Below, piece by piece: positions 30,901 to 40,089 of a DNA stretch of 64,000 nt. The notes below the pieces were generated by a model that saw only the letters and a list, made by a program, of their open reading frames with translations, made no database searches and was not told where the DNA came from. Positions within the stretch are counted from its first letter, which is position 1. Each line of letters begins with the position of its first letter. Source of the DNA: a virus; IMG/VR virus record IMGVR_UViG_3300037504_000888, positions 1 through 64,000 of that record. One strand, written 5' to 3'. Position numbers and translations under genes: made by a program.

Positions 30901-32017
30901 GGCTGATCGCACCGTGGTCTTCGTGCAGGACGACCCGAGCATCTTATCGGGGGCTGTGACGCTCAACGGCGTCGTCGAACAGATCAACGCGTCGGCAGGC
31001 GTCAACATAGTCAGTTTGGACTCCAACCGCCTGAAGTTCTCTACCGACTTGAAGCTTGTCATCCGCGCCAGTAGTACGGCTACGACTTCTAGTGACTCCA
31101 ACAATTGGGAGCTGCTTAGCAACGTGGCGAACTACACACCCACGCTGCGTTTCAACGACGCCGACATCAGCAATGAGTCACCGCACGCTGGAACCTACTC
31201 TATCATTGGTGTAGAAGGGGATACGCTGACCATCAGCGGTACCTTCCCTAACGACGCCAACTGGTTGAGTCCTGTTGTCGAGCAAACGTTCAAAGTACGT
31301 CGTCGAGGCGTTCAGCGTATTTCGACTACGCAGATGGCGGAGCAGCAGGCTGAGGCCAGCTTGTACTACGCCGACATCGAGCTCGTGAGTCAGGGTGCTG
31401 GAGACGCCTGGAACATCAACAGCGGCGAGCAGCTCATCGTCTCTGGCTACAAGAGTGACGGATACTATCTGACGACGGATGACGAGAATCTGACCTTCAG
31501 CCCTGCCGAACGCCCGAGGCTGGTAATCAGTCGCAGCATCCTCGAGGAGGGGGTGGACGATGACCCGCGGAACGCTACGCAGGTCACGGGACAGAACATC
31601 GAGATCACCTACGACCGTTCGACGACGGTACAAAACGTACAGGACTTCGCTCTCAGTGAGGTTGAGCGCGTGGTTTGCGCCAGTCCGCTCAGCCGTCACC
31701 TCGTTCCGCACTACATCCGTTACGACTACGAGTACTTCGGCGGTAGCGACGAGGACGTGGTGCTAGCGGACCACCAGAAGTACATCCGTGAGCTTTTCCC
31801 GGTGGACACACTCGACGCCAGCGACCTGCAGAAGATGGGCAGTGACCGCGGAGCGACGAAGATTACCAACCCACTCACGCTCATCGCCATCGTGCACAAT
31901 ACCGACCGCAGCGTGTGGATTCAGCGCAGCCAGAACAGCCTGGGAACGACGCGCTTGGCTGCCTTCATCCCCGACATCCTGAACGTGGTCCGCAATGTTA
32001 CCGGGGGAGTGGCTTAG
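27947..32017 (+). CDS. Giant baseplate J-like protein
   Basis: 1356 residues. The N-terminal ~300 residues follow baseplate J/gp6 organisation: DIEAFLRQAAANFDPNLDTNPGSPF opening, then EDAVTYVGRLEQSLGEKSMVTLRGI and VLEAFPEVQRLNVVGFNDPEM. Usual members are 300-600 residues; here ~900 residues of beta-rich repeats are inserted (motifs such as EGDTLRVLTGKNKGDYTVI and GWTLQIQEGPNAGNYRVI). The C-terminal end (SPLSRHLVPHYIRYDYEYFGG) again looks conserved. The protein forms wedges of a contractile-tail baseplate. It ends overlapping the antisense gene by 4 bases. Confidence 0.85.
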   Translation: MAVRDIEAFLRQAAANFDPNLDTNPGSPFDTKIIQTLVRRIGTDPFSVDLSTFLSTRLQQAYPKLATDEGDNLTDLLIKPITLLWDPVVRENTRVRRGLSFNDPSTLTLEEADSLGGNFFIPRRRGRFSRGRARIIFGKPQDVSVNQNNFITSRGGLVFFPSSLQSIRANEMLINVTQDNLYYFDINVVAELPGTQYNIEANELNSIANLNAAVRVTNTQRFRDGEDEEDAVTYVGRLEQSLGEKSMVTLRGIAAKVLEAFPEVQRLNVVGFNDPEMQRDVIVGGGLGPVVASGVAGAATDDTEGQATTRRFSTTEVDFDVLVGAAGGFVLTVINGTAGTEPAVDVPVRGVYDANAIDLDESVLVLGRTGLTWILRRSELTLSHIPGGILFPNTSSGELRVDSDAIHVGGAYDIHTRPSDVEEATLTITNVTDDEPALSGLEAFESTLISAEGFTLLDYGASPPDDIISVVEQAALEGWTLQIQEGPNAGNYRVIDRQTTPGNQVFVRTDPEPPNVDPEYRRWRLFDQVNIDLVEPKETRIEGEDLVAVQGSDIVTTAGGVNFDQFGVAEGDTLRVLTGKNKGDYTVISDPLVPGFNQLQVDRDMPFSAANVDYLVFRPGDGGIELPLVRVTSLELLDSSSQPQGSFIPYAKPVDVQSRAFQNPARGVKHDFRDARLGLVSASADQLTKEFTITGGSNSFNLYLGSTATSYLITVTPGTYTVDALVTELNTQIEAATLIPDVAVRVNELHFGIRPVGNGYVAATNGSAMNVLFGDSTLKTTADIQTDEVTGTWASLSPAIDFVTGLDTAQVVDGRNVGFYGGPFVTNAVQVASSSALMPGTSFTDIQQGRGLKYFAPDVGRRVIIGSRSLGSVRVYFLDPTSFEVDENTIFELDQGDAGVLRFIPDPTLSHQQIPPLPDGATPVDGESADGGTTLTSASQDFGLSGVNEGDELEIENHPLLGSIALSDPVLNLAGKTFVYSLEEGADRTVVFVQDDPSILSGAVTLNGVVEQINASAGVNIVSLDSNRLKFSTDLKLVIRASSTATTSSDSNNWELLSNVANYTPTLRFNDADISNESPHAGTYSIIGVEGDTLTISGTFPNDANWLSPVVEQTFKVRRRGVQRISTTQMAEQQAEASLYYADIELVSQGAGDAWNINSGEQLIVSGYKSDGYYLTTDDENLTFSPAERPRLVISRSILEEGVDDDPRNATQVTGQNIEITYDRSTTVQNVQDFALSEVERVVCASPLSRHLVPHYIRYDYEYFGGSDEDVVLADHQKYIRELFPVDTLDASDLQKMGSDRGATKITNPLTLIAIVHNTDRSVWIQRSQNSLGTTRLAAFIPDILNVVRNVTGGVA

Positions 32018-32385
32018 CGATGAGTGCCCGGGTCGAGCTCGTCTTCGACACCGTTGAAGAGCGGGGCGTGTCCACCCGACTCCACGATGAGGCCGCTGCG
32101 CGGGTTCATCAGGAGCTTGCAGTCGCAGCAGCGAAGCAGCGCCTGCGGCGTGACTTCTCCGTCTATCCACGTGGTGCCACTTCCTCGCGGCCCCGCTGGG
32201 AACTCCTTCGTCATGCTCGAGCAACCACAGCTGGGGCAGGCGAATTGGCGGTAGAAGGAATCGTCGGTTCGCTGTGCGGGGGCGAGCTCGTCTTCGTACC
32301 CTTCGATGGCCTTGCGTGCGATATCAGGGTGGAGCTCCTGGATTGTGCCGCGCTGTCGAATGAAGTCCTTCAATGACTCAGCCAT
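32014..32385 (-). CDS. Antisense zinc-finger protein in the tail operon
   Basis: 123 residues from MAESLKDFIRQRG. CPSCGCSS and RCCDCKLL form one probable zinc site. It is the only minus-strand gene between 25727 and 55007. Its ATG lies 6 nt after TGC-TACTCT, an extended -10 read on the minus strand, with no Shine-Dalgarno. It may be an insertion with its own promoter and its transcript would oppose tail mRNA. Confidence 0.75.
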   Translation of the reverse strand: MAESLKDFIRQRGTIQELHPDIARKAIEGYEDELAPAQRTDDSFYRQFACPSCGCSSMTKEFPAGPRGSGTTWIDGEVTPQALLRCCDCKLLMNPRSGLIVESGGHAPLFNGVEDELDPGTHR

Positions 32386-32421
32386 ATCAAGAGAGTAGCA
32401 TGGGTTGGTGGGGCAGTAAGG

Positions 32422-32427
32422 TAGGCT
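32422..32427 (+). promoter_or_regulatory. -10-like box for large tail protein gene
   Basis: TAGGCT lies exactly 6 nt before the ATG at 32434, with no Shine-Dalgarno. It matches the TAnnnT-6-start pattern but lacks the extended TG. Confidence 0.4.
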
Positions 32428-32433
32428 GATTAA

Positions 32434-35400
32434 ATGGCAGGCGACGGATTTGGCAATGCTCCTTGGGGCGGCGGGTCTTGGGGTGGAGTTCTGTCGACCG
32501 CTGGCGGGGATGCACCGGAGAACATCCCGTTCACGGTGGACTGGGACATCTTCGACTTGTCGGGAGTGCGTCAGCCGAACGACATGGACCGTGTTCAGTC
32601 CTTCGTCGAGACCAGTACTATCGGTAACGGCGCGTCGTTCTTCATCGCCTCGTTCAACATCTGCTCCGGCGGCACGGCGCCGGCCTACCCCACCGACACT
32701 GCGCAACTGCTCATCGACAAGGCAGTTACAGAGGACTTCACCATTGAGTGGAGGGTGGCATTCAATGACCTGCCGCCCGACTTCTCGGACTTGGTCAACG
32801 AGCATGTCTACCTAGGTGCGTGGAGTCAGCAAGACTTCGCCGTTGGCTTCTTCTTCAGTCAAGCTGGTATCCAGCACACAGGTGAGCTCACACTGACCGG
32901 TGGCAACATCGGTGTCGTTCAGACGCCGGATGACCTACCGGGTAGTAGTAGCTGGATTAAACCTGGCGTTGAGTATGTCATTCGCGCCGCCGTCAACTCC
33001 GAGACGCAGCTGCTTTATCTGTTCGTGACGCCGGCGGCTGACATCGACAGCGGTTCGCCTCCGATTCTTCGAGCCATCCTCGTCGCCAAACCGACGCTGT
33101 TAGCATCTGAAGACAATATCCTCGTTTCTGTGCGGGGAACGGCGACGAATCGCAGTTGCGTAGAGCTCTTCAATTATCAGATGAGCTCTAAGTTCCTGGT
33201 CAGCAATCTGGCCCCGGTGGCGCTCGCCGGAGACGACCAGGCCATCAACCGTTGTAGCATCGTCGAGCTCGATGGTACCAACAGCTTCGACCCCGAGGGT
33301 GAAGAGCTCACCTACGAGTGGCGTCTTATCGACGCGCCGCAGGGATCGATGTTCGTCGTTGAGGGTACTGATGGCGTCACGCAGCCAAAAGCCGTACCCA
33401 CCGGCTTCACCGACCGCTTCTTCAGCGATACACTGGGTGTAGCGGACTCGGTTGAGTCCATCCAGGACGGAGACGTAGTCACCCTCGTCGACGGGTCCTT
33501 CACCATCGTCGACAAGGGTACCGACAGCGGCAATTTCTACGTCGACGTCGAGTACAGTCAGATCCCCGACAGCTACGGTGGCGTAGCCTTCAAACTGCTG
33601 CGGCAGGCAGGCATCAGTAGGCCTACAACGGCCAATCCCACGTTCTACCCTGATGTACTAGGATTCTACTTATTCGACCTTCGTGTGAATGACGGAGAGC
33701 TTTCAAGCTCACCGTTGGGACTCAATCGCGATCGCGTGCTCATCAATGTTGTCGAGAGCGCGCTGCCTCGGGGTTGCGCTGTCGACACGGAGTTCATGTT
33801 CAACTACATGCTGTCGTTCTGGCGGCTGGTGGAGGACAAGGACCGCATCGCTACGTTCTTCGAGGCGGTTAGTCGTGTCGCTTCGAGCGAGCTCTACACA
33901 CTGTGGCAGGTCGAATACTCGAAGAGTCTGCGTGACATCCAGCGCACGTTCGTGCGTCGTTGGTTGCACTACGACCTGTTGTTACCGGAGCCTGTGCCCG
34001 AGCTCACAAGGGTCAGAGATGTATGGAGTGGAGTGACGACGACGGCTCTGCCAGCGGGGATCATCGTAGGTGGTAAGCGACTCATTGTGAGCTCACCGAG
34101 GTTGACAGACCCCGTCGAGATCACCCTGAACACGCCGGGTGTAGTCAGTCCTTCGTACTACGCGCTCGAGCTGCAGACCGTACTGCGGCAAGCCATAGAT
34201 CCCTCCTTCTCCGCTACTTCGTTCCGAGGGCGCGCGGGGCTCGAGAGCATCACGCAACTCGCCAGTTTGCTTTACCCGGACGACGTACAGGGGCGCTACA
34301 TTACAGTGACGGTGGATGGCACCAACGTCGAGTCGGTGACTATTGGAATGCCAGTTGATGCTACTGCGTTCATCGCTGAACTCGTCGCTGGCCTGCCCAG
34401 TGCCTCGGTGACGACCGAGGCCGGGTTGCTGCGCATTGGCAGCAAAACCCTGGGTGGGAGCATCATCATCGATGATGCGAGCACGCTGCTCGGTATTAAC
34501 GCCGGCCCCCTGATTTTCCCTGACAGCACAGCGGAGTCACCTCACTACGTCCGAGTGACGGCGGACGTTCCCTTCACGTTCACCAGCCTCTCCAGCGCTC
34601 CTGGGTTCTCCTACCCGGTCAACAACACACTCCTGGGCGGCCTGAGCGGGCAGAAAGTGGCTGAGCGGACTTTCCGAGCTGACCAGAGCTTGAGCAGCTA
34701 CGGCCTCGCTGAAGGCGACTTGTTGGTCGTGGGCCGGGTGGCGTTCAGTATCGTCCGCATTATCGACGACGAGAGCGATGACTTACCCTTCCAACGGGTG
34801 GTCGTGAACCGCGCCCTGTCTACGGACCTCGATGCGCCGGACGATGCCTCAGAAGCGCCAGCAACCGAGTGGATCGTTCCAGGCTGGGTACAATCCGAGT
34901 TCCTGAACTTCTACAACGGCCTGGTCGACCGCGGGGACTACGTGGACTTCGAGGTGGTGCTGGAGGGGCAGACCGAGCTCGTGGAAACGACAGCGATTGG
35001 TGTAAGCCCCAGTAGGCCGAACCGATTGGGCATCGACACCCCCTCGCTGCGCAGTGTGCTGACGGGCTCTGAGACGTCTGTGCGTTTGGCACGCGTCATC
35101 CGCCGCCACTACGTCCCCGTCGACGCGCGCACGGAGGACATTCCCATCCTCAACGACGTCATCGCCATAGAGGACACCGACGCCGTACTGAGGAGAAACG
35201 TAGACTTCTTCATCGAGGAGTTCCGGGGGCGCAACAGCGTACGCTTCAGTACCGGCGTTGGTGCCGAGCTCGGTGATGTGTGGGAAGGCGACCGCCCGCC
35301 AGACCGGCTGTGGGCCGAGTACACCTTCTTCAACAACGAGGAGCTCATCGAAGCAAACTTCGGTGCCGCTATTGGCCTGACTCGGGATCGAGTGCCCGAC

Positions 35401-36726
35401 GATGTCGACTACCTCAGTGCCGTGCGCGGCATCTGGTATGCGCTCTACAACGGCCCTACGATGCGCAACCTTCGCATCGCCCTTCAGATCTTCTTGGGGC
35501 TGCCCTTCGCCGAAGTGGCGGGCATCATTCGCGAGATCCGCACCGATTTTCTCAGTCAGCGTAGCCGCATTCTCATTCAGGACGCTGACAACCCGGCCAT
35601 CGTCCGTTCTTACGTCTATCCACGAGTGCTCGAAGTCGAGGTGAATCCGGCGACGGGTGATAAGTACGCCGTGGGCGACTCAGTGGACGAGTTCGCCCCG
35701 CTCGTTACGGGCGCCGAGATCGTCGACTACGTCAAGGACCCCACCTGGTTCCAGGGCATCACCACCCAGGGCATCTTCGTCGAGCCTCAGAAGTACCACA
35801 CGTTCGCAGTACGTGTAGACAGCGAGGCGTTCAACTTGAACTCCCTGCGCTTCGCGCAGGACTTCGTCAATGGGGTGAAGCCAACGTATACCGATCCGAT
35901 GTACCTCATCGTCTTCCGTGTGGCGGGTGACGGGGACGAGATCGACGTAGTCGACGACATCGAGATGAACGTCACCCTGCACCTACAGGACTCGATGTGC
36001 GACCGCCTCGGGGCGAGCACACGCTACGACCAGCCATTCCCCGGAGGAGACGAGTATGGTTGGAACTGGCGCAACAAATTCGACCACAACGACGACCCGA
36101 CGGATGCCGACCCCAGCTACCCCGGACCAAGCGACACCGTTCGGTGGGGCTACGACAAGGAGTACATCTGCCCCGACGACATCGTTGAAGCCGAGCGCTG
36201 CGAGGAGTACAACAACGAGATTCCTCGGTACGACTCAGTCCTCAAGTACGACGTGGGCCCCTTCCAGCAGCTCATCGACACTACGGCGGGTCCGCTCGTC
36301 TTCCCACAAACCTTCAATCTGGGAGCCGCCTTCGATGGTACAATCAGTCGCATCTTTCTTCAGCTCGAGGGAGACACCGGCACCATTACGGAAGCCGAGT
36401 GGCAGGTGGAGCTGCTCGTGGACTCGGTTGTTGAGGCGACGGTGCCGTTCTCGCTGGGTCGCAGTGAGTACCAGAACCCCGGTCCCGCCCTTGTCTTCGT
36501 AGTCACGCTGGAACAGAACGTCGAGGTGGTGGCTACGGTGAGCGTACCCGTTACGGCCGGTCAGACTGTGGAGCTTCGAGTACAACCGGTGAGCGCCGCT
36601 GCACAGAACCCTACGTGGACGGCTGCTCACTACGCCGTGAACATCAGTCAGGGCGTATGGCAGTTCGATACGCCGGTTGATGGTACCCTATGTTCCCTGG
36701 GGGAGCTGGACCCGCCTGAGCCATGA
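32434..36726 (+). CDS. Very large tail protein with LamG-like and PKD domains
   Basis: 1430 residues. The Gly/Trp-rich start (GFGNAPWGGGSWGG) is typical of tail and baseplate proteins. Residues ~30-250 resemble a concanavalin/LamG sandwich. APVALAGDDQAINRCSIVELDG with SFDPEGEELTYEWRLID (~265-310) is a PKD-type Ig domain. A conserved helical region follows (FNYMLSFWRLVEDKDRIATFFE). The C-terminal part is mixed beta. Likely an outer baseplate or tail-tip component exposing carbohydrate-binding modules. Confidence 0.7.
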   Translation: MAGDGFGNAPWGGGSWGGVLSTAGGDAPENIPFTVDWDIFDLSGVRQPNDMDRVQSFVETSTIGNGASFFIASFNICSGGTAPAYPTDTAQLLIDKAVTEDFTIEWRVAFNDLPPDFSDLVNEHVYLGAWSQQDFAVGFFFSQAGIQHTGELTLTGGNIGVVQTPDDLPGSSSWIKPGVEYVIRAAVNSETQLLYLFVTPAADIDSGSPPILRAILVAKPTLLASEDNILVSVRGTATNRSCVELFNYQMSSKFLVSNLAPVALAGDDQAINRCSIVELDGTNSFDPEGEELTYEWRLIDAPQGSMFVVEGTDGVTQPKAVPTGFTDRFFSDTLGVADSVESIQDGDVVTLVDGSFTIVDKGTDSGNFYVDVEYSQIPDSYGGVAFKLLRQAGISRPTTANPTFYPDVLGFYLFDLRVNDGELSSSPLGLNRDRVLINVVESALPRGCAVDTEFMFNYMLSFWRLVEDKDRIATFFEAVSRVASSELYTLWQVEYSKSLRDIQRTFVRRWLHYDLLLPEPVPELTRVRDVWSGVTTTALPAGIIVGGKRLIVSSPRLTDPVEITLNTPGVVSPSYYALELQTVLRQAIDPSFSATSFRGRAGLESITQLASLLYPDDVQGRYITVTVDGTNVESVTIGMPVDATAFIAELVAGLPSASVTTEAGLLRIGSKTLGGSIIIDDASTLLGINAGPLIFPDSTAESPHYVRVTADVPFTFTSLSSAPGFSYPVNNTLLGGLSGQKVAERTFRADQSLSSYGLAEGDLLVVGRVAFSIVRIIDDESDDLPFQRVVVNRALSTDLDAPDDASEAPATEWIVPGWVQSEFLNFYNGLVDRGDYVDFEVVLEGQTELVETTAIGVSPSRPNRLGIDTPSLRSVLTGSETSVRLARVIRRHYVPVDARTEDIPILNDVIAIEDTDAVLRRNVDFFIEEFRGRNSVRFSTGVGAELGDVWEGDRPPDRLWAEYTFFNNEELIEANFGAAIGLTRDRVPDDVDYLSAVRGIWYALYNGPTMRNLRIALQIFLGLPFAEVAGIIREIRTDFLSQRSRILIQDADNPAIVRSYVYPRVLEVEVNPATGDKYAVGDSVDEFAPLVTGAEIVDYVKDPTWFQGITTQGIFVEPQKYHTFAVRVDSEAFNLNSLRFAQDFVNGVKPTYTDPMYLIVFRVAGDGDEIDVVDDIEMNVTLHLQDSMCDRLGASTRYDQPFPGGDEYGWNWRNKFDHNDDPTDADPSYPGPSDTVRWGYDKEYICPDDIVEAERCEEYNNEIPRYDSVLKYDVGPFQQLIDTTAGPLVFPQTFNLGAAFDGTISRIFLQLEGDTGTITEAEWQVELLVDSVVEATVPFSLGRSEYQNPGPALVFVVTLEQNVEVVATVSVPVTAGQTVELRVQPVSAAAQNPTWTAAHYAVNISQGVWQFDTPVDGTLCSLGELDPPEP

Positions 36727-37388
36727 TTCATCCGCCTGGAACCAACGTTGCCATCCGCCACTACAGGGCGGGTCAGCTCGTAGAGGCGCGCGACGTTCAC
36801 AACGCGTGGGTGAACAACGGCCGCGGGTGGTTGTCGAAGCTCGTCTCTCTGCAGGTGCTTGACCCTGGCAACCCGGCGGGGGACGTGGCGGAGAACAACG
36901 CTCGGATTCGTTACTTCGGTCTGGGCATGGGCGGGCATCAGGCATCGGCAAGTTCGCTGGTGCCTCCATACTCCACGTACTACCAGCCGGGCGCCGACCC
37001 CAACGCCACAGCCGGCAACGAGTACCGTAGCGACTTCGCCTCGAACATCAGTACGCTAGAGAGACCAGTGCGCAGAAGCGGGACGCTCGACCCCTACCCG
37101 GGGGACCCGGCGGACGTCTGGTTGTACGAGGACATCCCGGTGTGGCGTCGCGATACACAGTCGGTGACGTTCAACGTCTCCGTCGACGCTACGGGTGGCG
37201 AGCTCATCTACGGGGCCCTCACCGACCTGCCTATCAGCGAGGCGGGGCTCTTCACTGACGACACCGGCGTGAGCATCAACCAGCCGTACAGCCCTCTGAT
37301 TGCCTACGTGAACTTTGGTACAATCCAACTCACCACGAGCAGCATCGTGCTTTTCTCGTGGACCGTGCGATTTGCGGACGCCCCATGA
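36723..37388 (+). CDS. Tail protein, duplicated family copy 1
   Basis: 221 residues. It shares with the next gene a fixed series of segments: GRGWLSKLVS, RIRYFGLGMGG, LERPVRRSG, YPGDPADVWLYEDI and the final VLFSWTVRF. This shows a tandem gene duplication. Starts in the stop of the large tail protein (CCATGA). Beta-rich; probably a baseplate or fibre-attachment protein. Confidence 0.7.
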   Translation: MIHPPGTNVAIRHYRAGQLVEARDVHNAWVNNGRGWLSKLVSLQVLDPGNPAGDVAENNARIRYFGLGMGGHQASASSLVPPYSTYYQPGADPNATAGNEYRSDFASNISTLERPVRRSGTLDPYPGDPADVWLYEDIPVWRRDTQSVTFNVSVDATGGELIYGALTDLPISEAGLFTDDTGVSINQPYSPLIAYVNFGTIQLTTSSIVLFSWTVRFADAP

Positions 37389-38038
37389 AGTTCAACGAAG
37401 ACATTTTGGTCAGGTACAACCTGCAGATCATCGCTCGTGAGCGCGGGAAGATCGTTCAGCGTCACGAGTCGCACAACATATTCCTCGACTTGGGGCGGGA
37501 GTGGTTGTCGAACCTCATCTCGTATCAAGCGTACGGCCCGCCGCCGGAGTATCAGAGCGAGGCGCGTGTTCGCTACATGGGCTTCGGCATCGGGGGAACG
37601 CAGCAGGTGGCGCCAGAACTCAGCGAACAGAGCCCCATTGGTTCCTCTGGCGACCCCTACGAGGCTAACAGCGCCGCCGGTATCGGCTCGAACGCGCAGA
37701 CCGACCAAAACCGCTCGGTGACCCGCCTCGAGCGCCCCGTGCGAGTTAGTGGCTCGAGTTCGAACTACCCCGGCACGGGCGGAGACGTCTGGATTGGCGA
37801 GATTCAAGCGCCGGTCTTCCATGAAACCGCGACGAGCGCTCGCTTCGTGCGCGTCTTCACGCAAGAGGAGATCAGTTACACCCCGTTCACTGCTGTACCC
37901 CTCAGCGAGGCTATGCTCTACACGTCTGACGCCAACCCGGCGTTTTACCTAAATACGGGTATCGCGTACGACACTTTTCCCACCATCAGCAAGACCACGT
38001 CCATTGCACTAGAAGTCCAATGGACCTTCAACTTCTAA
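37385..38038 (+). CDS. Tail protein, duplicated family copy 2
   Basis: 217 residues from MKFNEDILVRYN (ATG within the preceding stop region). Corresponding segments are GREWLSNLIS, RVRYMGFGIGG, LERPVRVSG, YPGTGGDVWIGEI and a final ALEVQWTFNF. It has diverged from copy 1 but keeps length and order, so both probably occupy related positions in the tail. Confidence 0.7.
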   Translation: MKFNEDILVRYNLQIIARERGKIVQRHESHNIFLDLGREWLSNLISYQAYGPPPEYQSEARVRYMGFGIGGTQQVAPELSEQSPIGSSGDPYEANSAAGIGSNAQTDQNRSVTRLERPVRVSGSSSNYPGTGGDVWIGEIQAPVFHETATSARFVRVFTQEEISYTPFTAVPLSEAMLYTSDANPAFYLNTGIAYDTFPTISKTTSIALEVQWTFNF

Positions 38039-38048
38039 CGGGACGGCC

Positions 38049-40082
38049 ATGCCCTTTCATCGTTTCGTAGACCCCACCTACAACCTGATTGGTGGCTCCT
38101 TCCCCGGAACCATCGGGGCACAGACCTACGACCGCGTCAACGTCATCAGCGGTGGCACGGGTGGTGGCGGGGCGGCCAATGCTGATGCCGCCAAGGTGGG
38201 TGGTCCCAACGCGGGCACCTACTTCGTGGCTTTCGGCGAGGATGCCACGAGTTCTTTCGCCAACCGCGGTTTGCGCGCCCTGGCAGAGAACACCGACTTC
38301 CTCGACAACGTCGCTCGCGGCAACATCCCGGGCTACAGCGTCAATTCGTCCGTCGCCGTCAGCGGTACTTCGTTCGTGCTCACCGGTGACGTTTGGACCG
38401 GTGACACACTGGCTGCAGCCGACGATCTCGTTACTCTCATCGACGCCTCGACTGGGCGCGCCCCAGTGCAGAGCAACGGGCAACGTCTTCAGGTCTCGGG
38501 CATCTACGACAACGCCAACGCGGTCAATGTGTTGGGTAATGGGTGGGTGACCAACCCCACGGTTCGCCTCAACGCCTCGTTCACGGGCAACCTCAACGTC
38601 GCCTACGGAGGTCGTACGAGTCGTGCGCGCATGCTCGAGGAGACCGAGCAGGACCGCCATTGGTTGATGTTGATGGGTGCGTGGGCGCGCGTCTTCAAGA
38701 ATGAGCTCATCGCGTGGCACGGACTCAACGAGCGCTATAGCCGTGCCGATAGCGTCAACGACCAGGGTGGGCTGCTTGACGTCACGCCTAACACGCCAGG
38801 GTCTGGCGCCACCATCTACCGCAACGGGCAGGCGCTCGTTCTGCTGCACCCGAATCAGGACTACTGGGTCTCTGCACCACCTGACCCGTACTTGGCGCTG
38901 TTCCGTGCGGAGAAGGTCAACACGAACCTTGAGACAGAAGACCGTCAGAAGGCTGGGGTCATCGGGTTTCAATCGATTTACGCCAAGGCCATCGATCCTG
39001 GTGAAGCGGGTGACGAAGGTAGCAACCTGTTCGACTTCGTGGCGATGGCACGTCGCAACGTCGTCAGCGATACGGTCGGTACCGGAACCGCCTACACCTA
39101 TGTGCCCGTAGAGGCTCCGTGCATCCTGAACCCGGGGGGAACTGGGGACTACACCCTACAGTTGACCAACGCTAGCCACTACTGGTCTCGAAACGAGGGA
39201 GGGACCGACGTCACTGGTGCGCGTGGTGGGGGCTTCGACCTAGCTCTGGTGACTTGGGGAGGCGTTACGCGTTTGCTCAAGTTGTCGCAGTCCATTGTGG
39301 GCGGTGGCGGCTACAACCAGGCTACCTTTGTCAGCGTCAACGGACCCTCTGGTACGGGCCCGTTCAATGGTCTCAACAACGAGCCGGCGACGGTGACATG
39401 GATCACCCCCCATTTTTGGATGGGTGGGCAGAATGACTACCCGTTCTTTTATGGGCACGCTCCGTACAACTCAGACGACCTGGATACGGAGTTCTTCAAC
39501 CCGCCCTTCTTCTTGGCGGGTTCTCGGTATGAGAGTCACGGCCTTCCGTCGCCCAACGGACGAGTCAATCAGGCGTTTTCCTGGGGTGGGTTTGACAAGA
39601 GAAGCGGTACCGCTCCGGATCGACGCGGCATCATGTACGGCGACGGTTCCCTCGAGTGCGTTCGTGTAGCCGCCGACCTGCACTCGCTGGCACCAATACA
39701 AGACTTCATCAATTCGAGTGGCGACACAGCTACCCTAGACGCCTATCTCCAAGGTACCTACGCGCAGTCGGAAACAGGGTTCAACGTTCACTGCAACGTT
39801 AACACCGGTGCAACCGGTACAGGTACTATCAACTTCAACTTCTACGCGGGCGGGCTTGCCACAATGCCCCTGGGTACTCGTTGTACGGTGACTTTGAACG
39901 TCACTGTCGACACCCTGGATGACCTCGTGCTCAACTGGGGTGGGGACATTCCCTTCCTCTTCAGTGGAGGCGAAGACCAGGTGCCCCCGGATGTCGTGGG
40001 GGTGTACAAGTGGGAGGGCCTAGTCACCCTCGTTGGCAGTAGCGTCAGAACTTGGCTGATGACTCGTACAGACTACATCTGA
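38049..40082 (+). CDS. Tail structural protein
   Basis: 677 residues. Gly/Ala/Asn-rich, beta-rich, with a helical patch (ARMLEETEQDRHWLMLMGAWARVFKNELIAW). The sequence has the look of a trimeric tail fibre or baseplate appendage, without recognised enzymatic motifs. GGGAC lies before the ATG. Position between duplicated tail proteins and a propeller protein supports a virion role. Confidence 0.65.
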   Translation: MPFHRFVDPTYNLIGGSFPGTIGAQTYDRVNVISGGTGGGGAANADAAKVGGPNAGTYFVAFGEDATSSFANRGLRALAENTDFLDNVARGNIPGYSVNSSVAVSGTSFVLTGDVWTGDTLAAADDLVTLIDASTGRAPVQSNGQRLQVSGIYDNANAVNVLGNGWVTNPTVRLNASFTGNLNVAYGGRTSRARMLEETEQDRHWLMLMGAWARVFKNELIAWHGLNERYSRADSVNDQGGLLDVTPNTPGSGATIYRNGQALVLLHPNQDYWVSAPPDPYLALFRAEKVNTNLETEDRQKAGVIGFQSIYAKAIDPGEAGDEGSNLFDFVAMARRNVVSDTVGTGTAYTYVPVEAPCILNPGGTGDYTLQLTNASHYWSRNEGGTDVTGARGGGFDLALVTWGGVTRLLKLSQSIVGGGGYNQATFVSVNGPSGTGPFNGLNNEPATVTWITPHFWMGGQNDYPFFYGHAPYNSDDLDTEFFNPPFFLAGSRYESHGLPSPNGRVNQAFSWGGFDKRSGTAPDRRGIMYGDGSLECVRVAADLHSLAPIQDFINSSGDTATLDAYLQGTYAQSETGFNVHCNVNTGATGTGTINFNFYAGGLATMPLGTRCTVTLNVTVDTLDDLVLNWGGDIPFLFSGGEDQVPPDVVGVYKWEGLVTLVGSSVRTWLMTRTDYI

Positions 40083-40089
40083 GGATACG

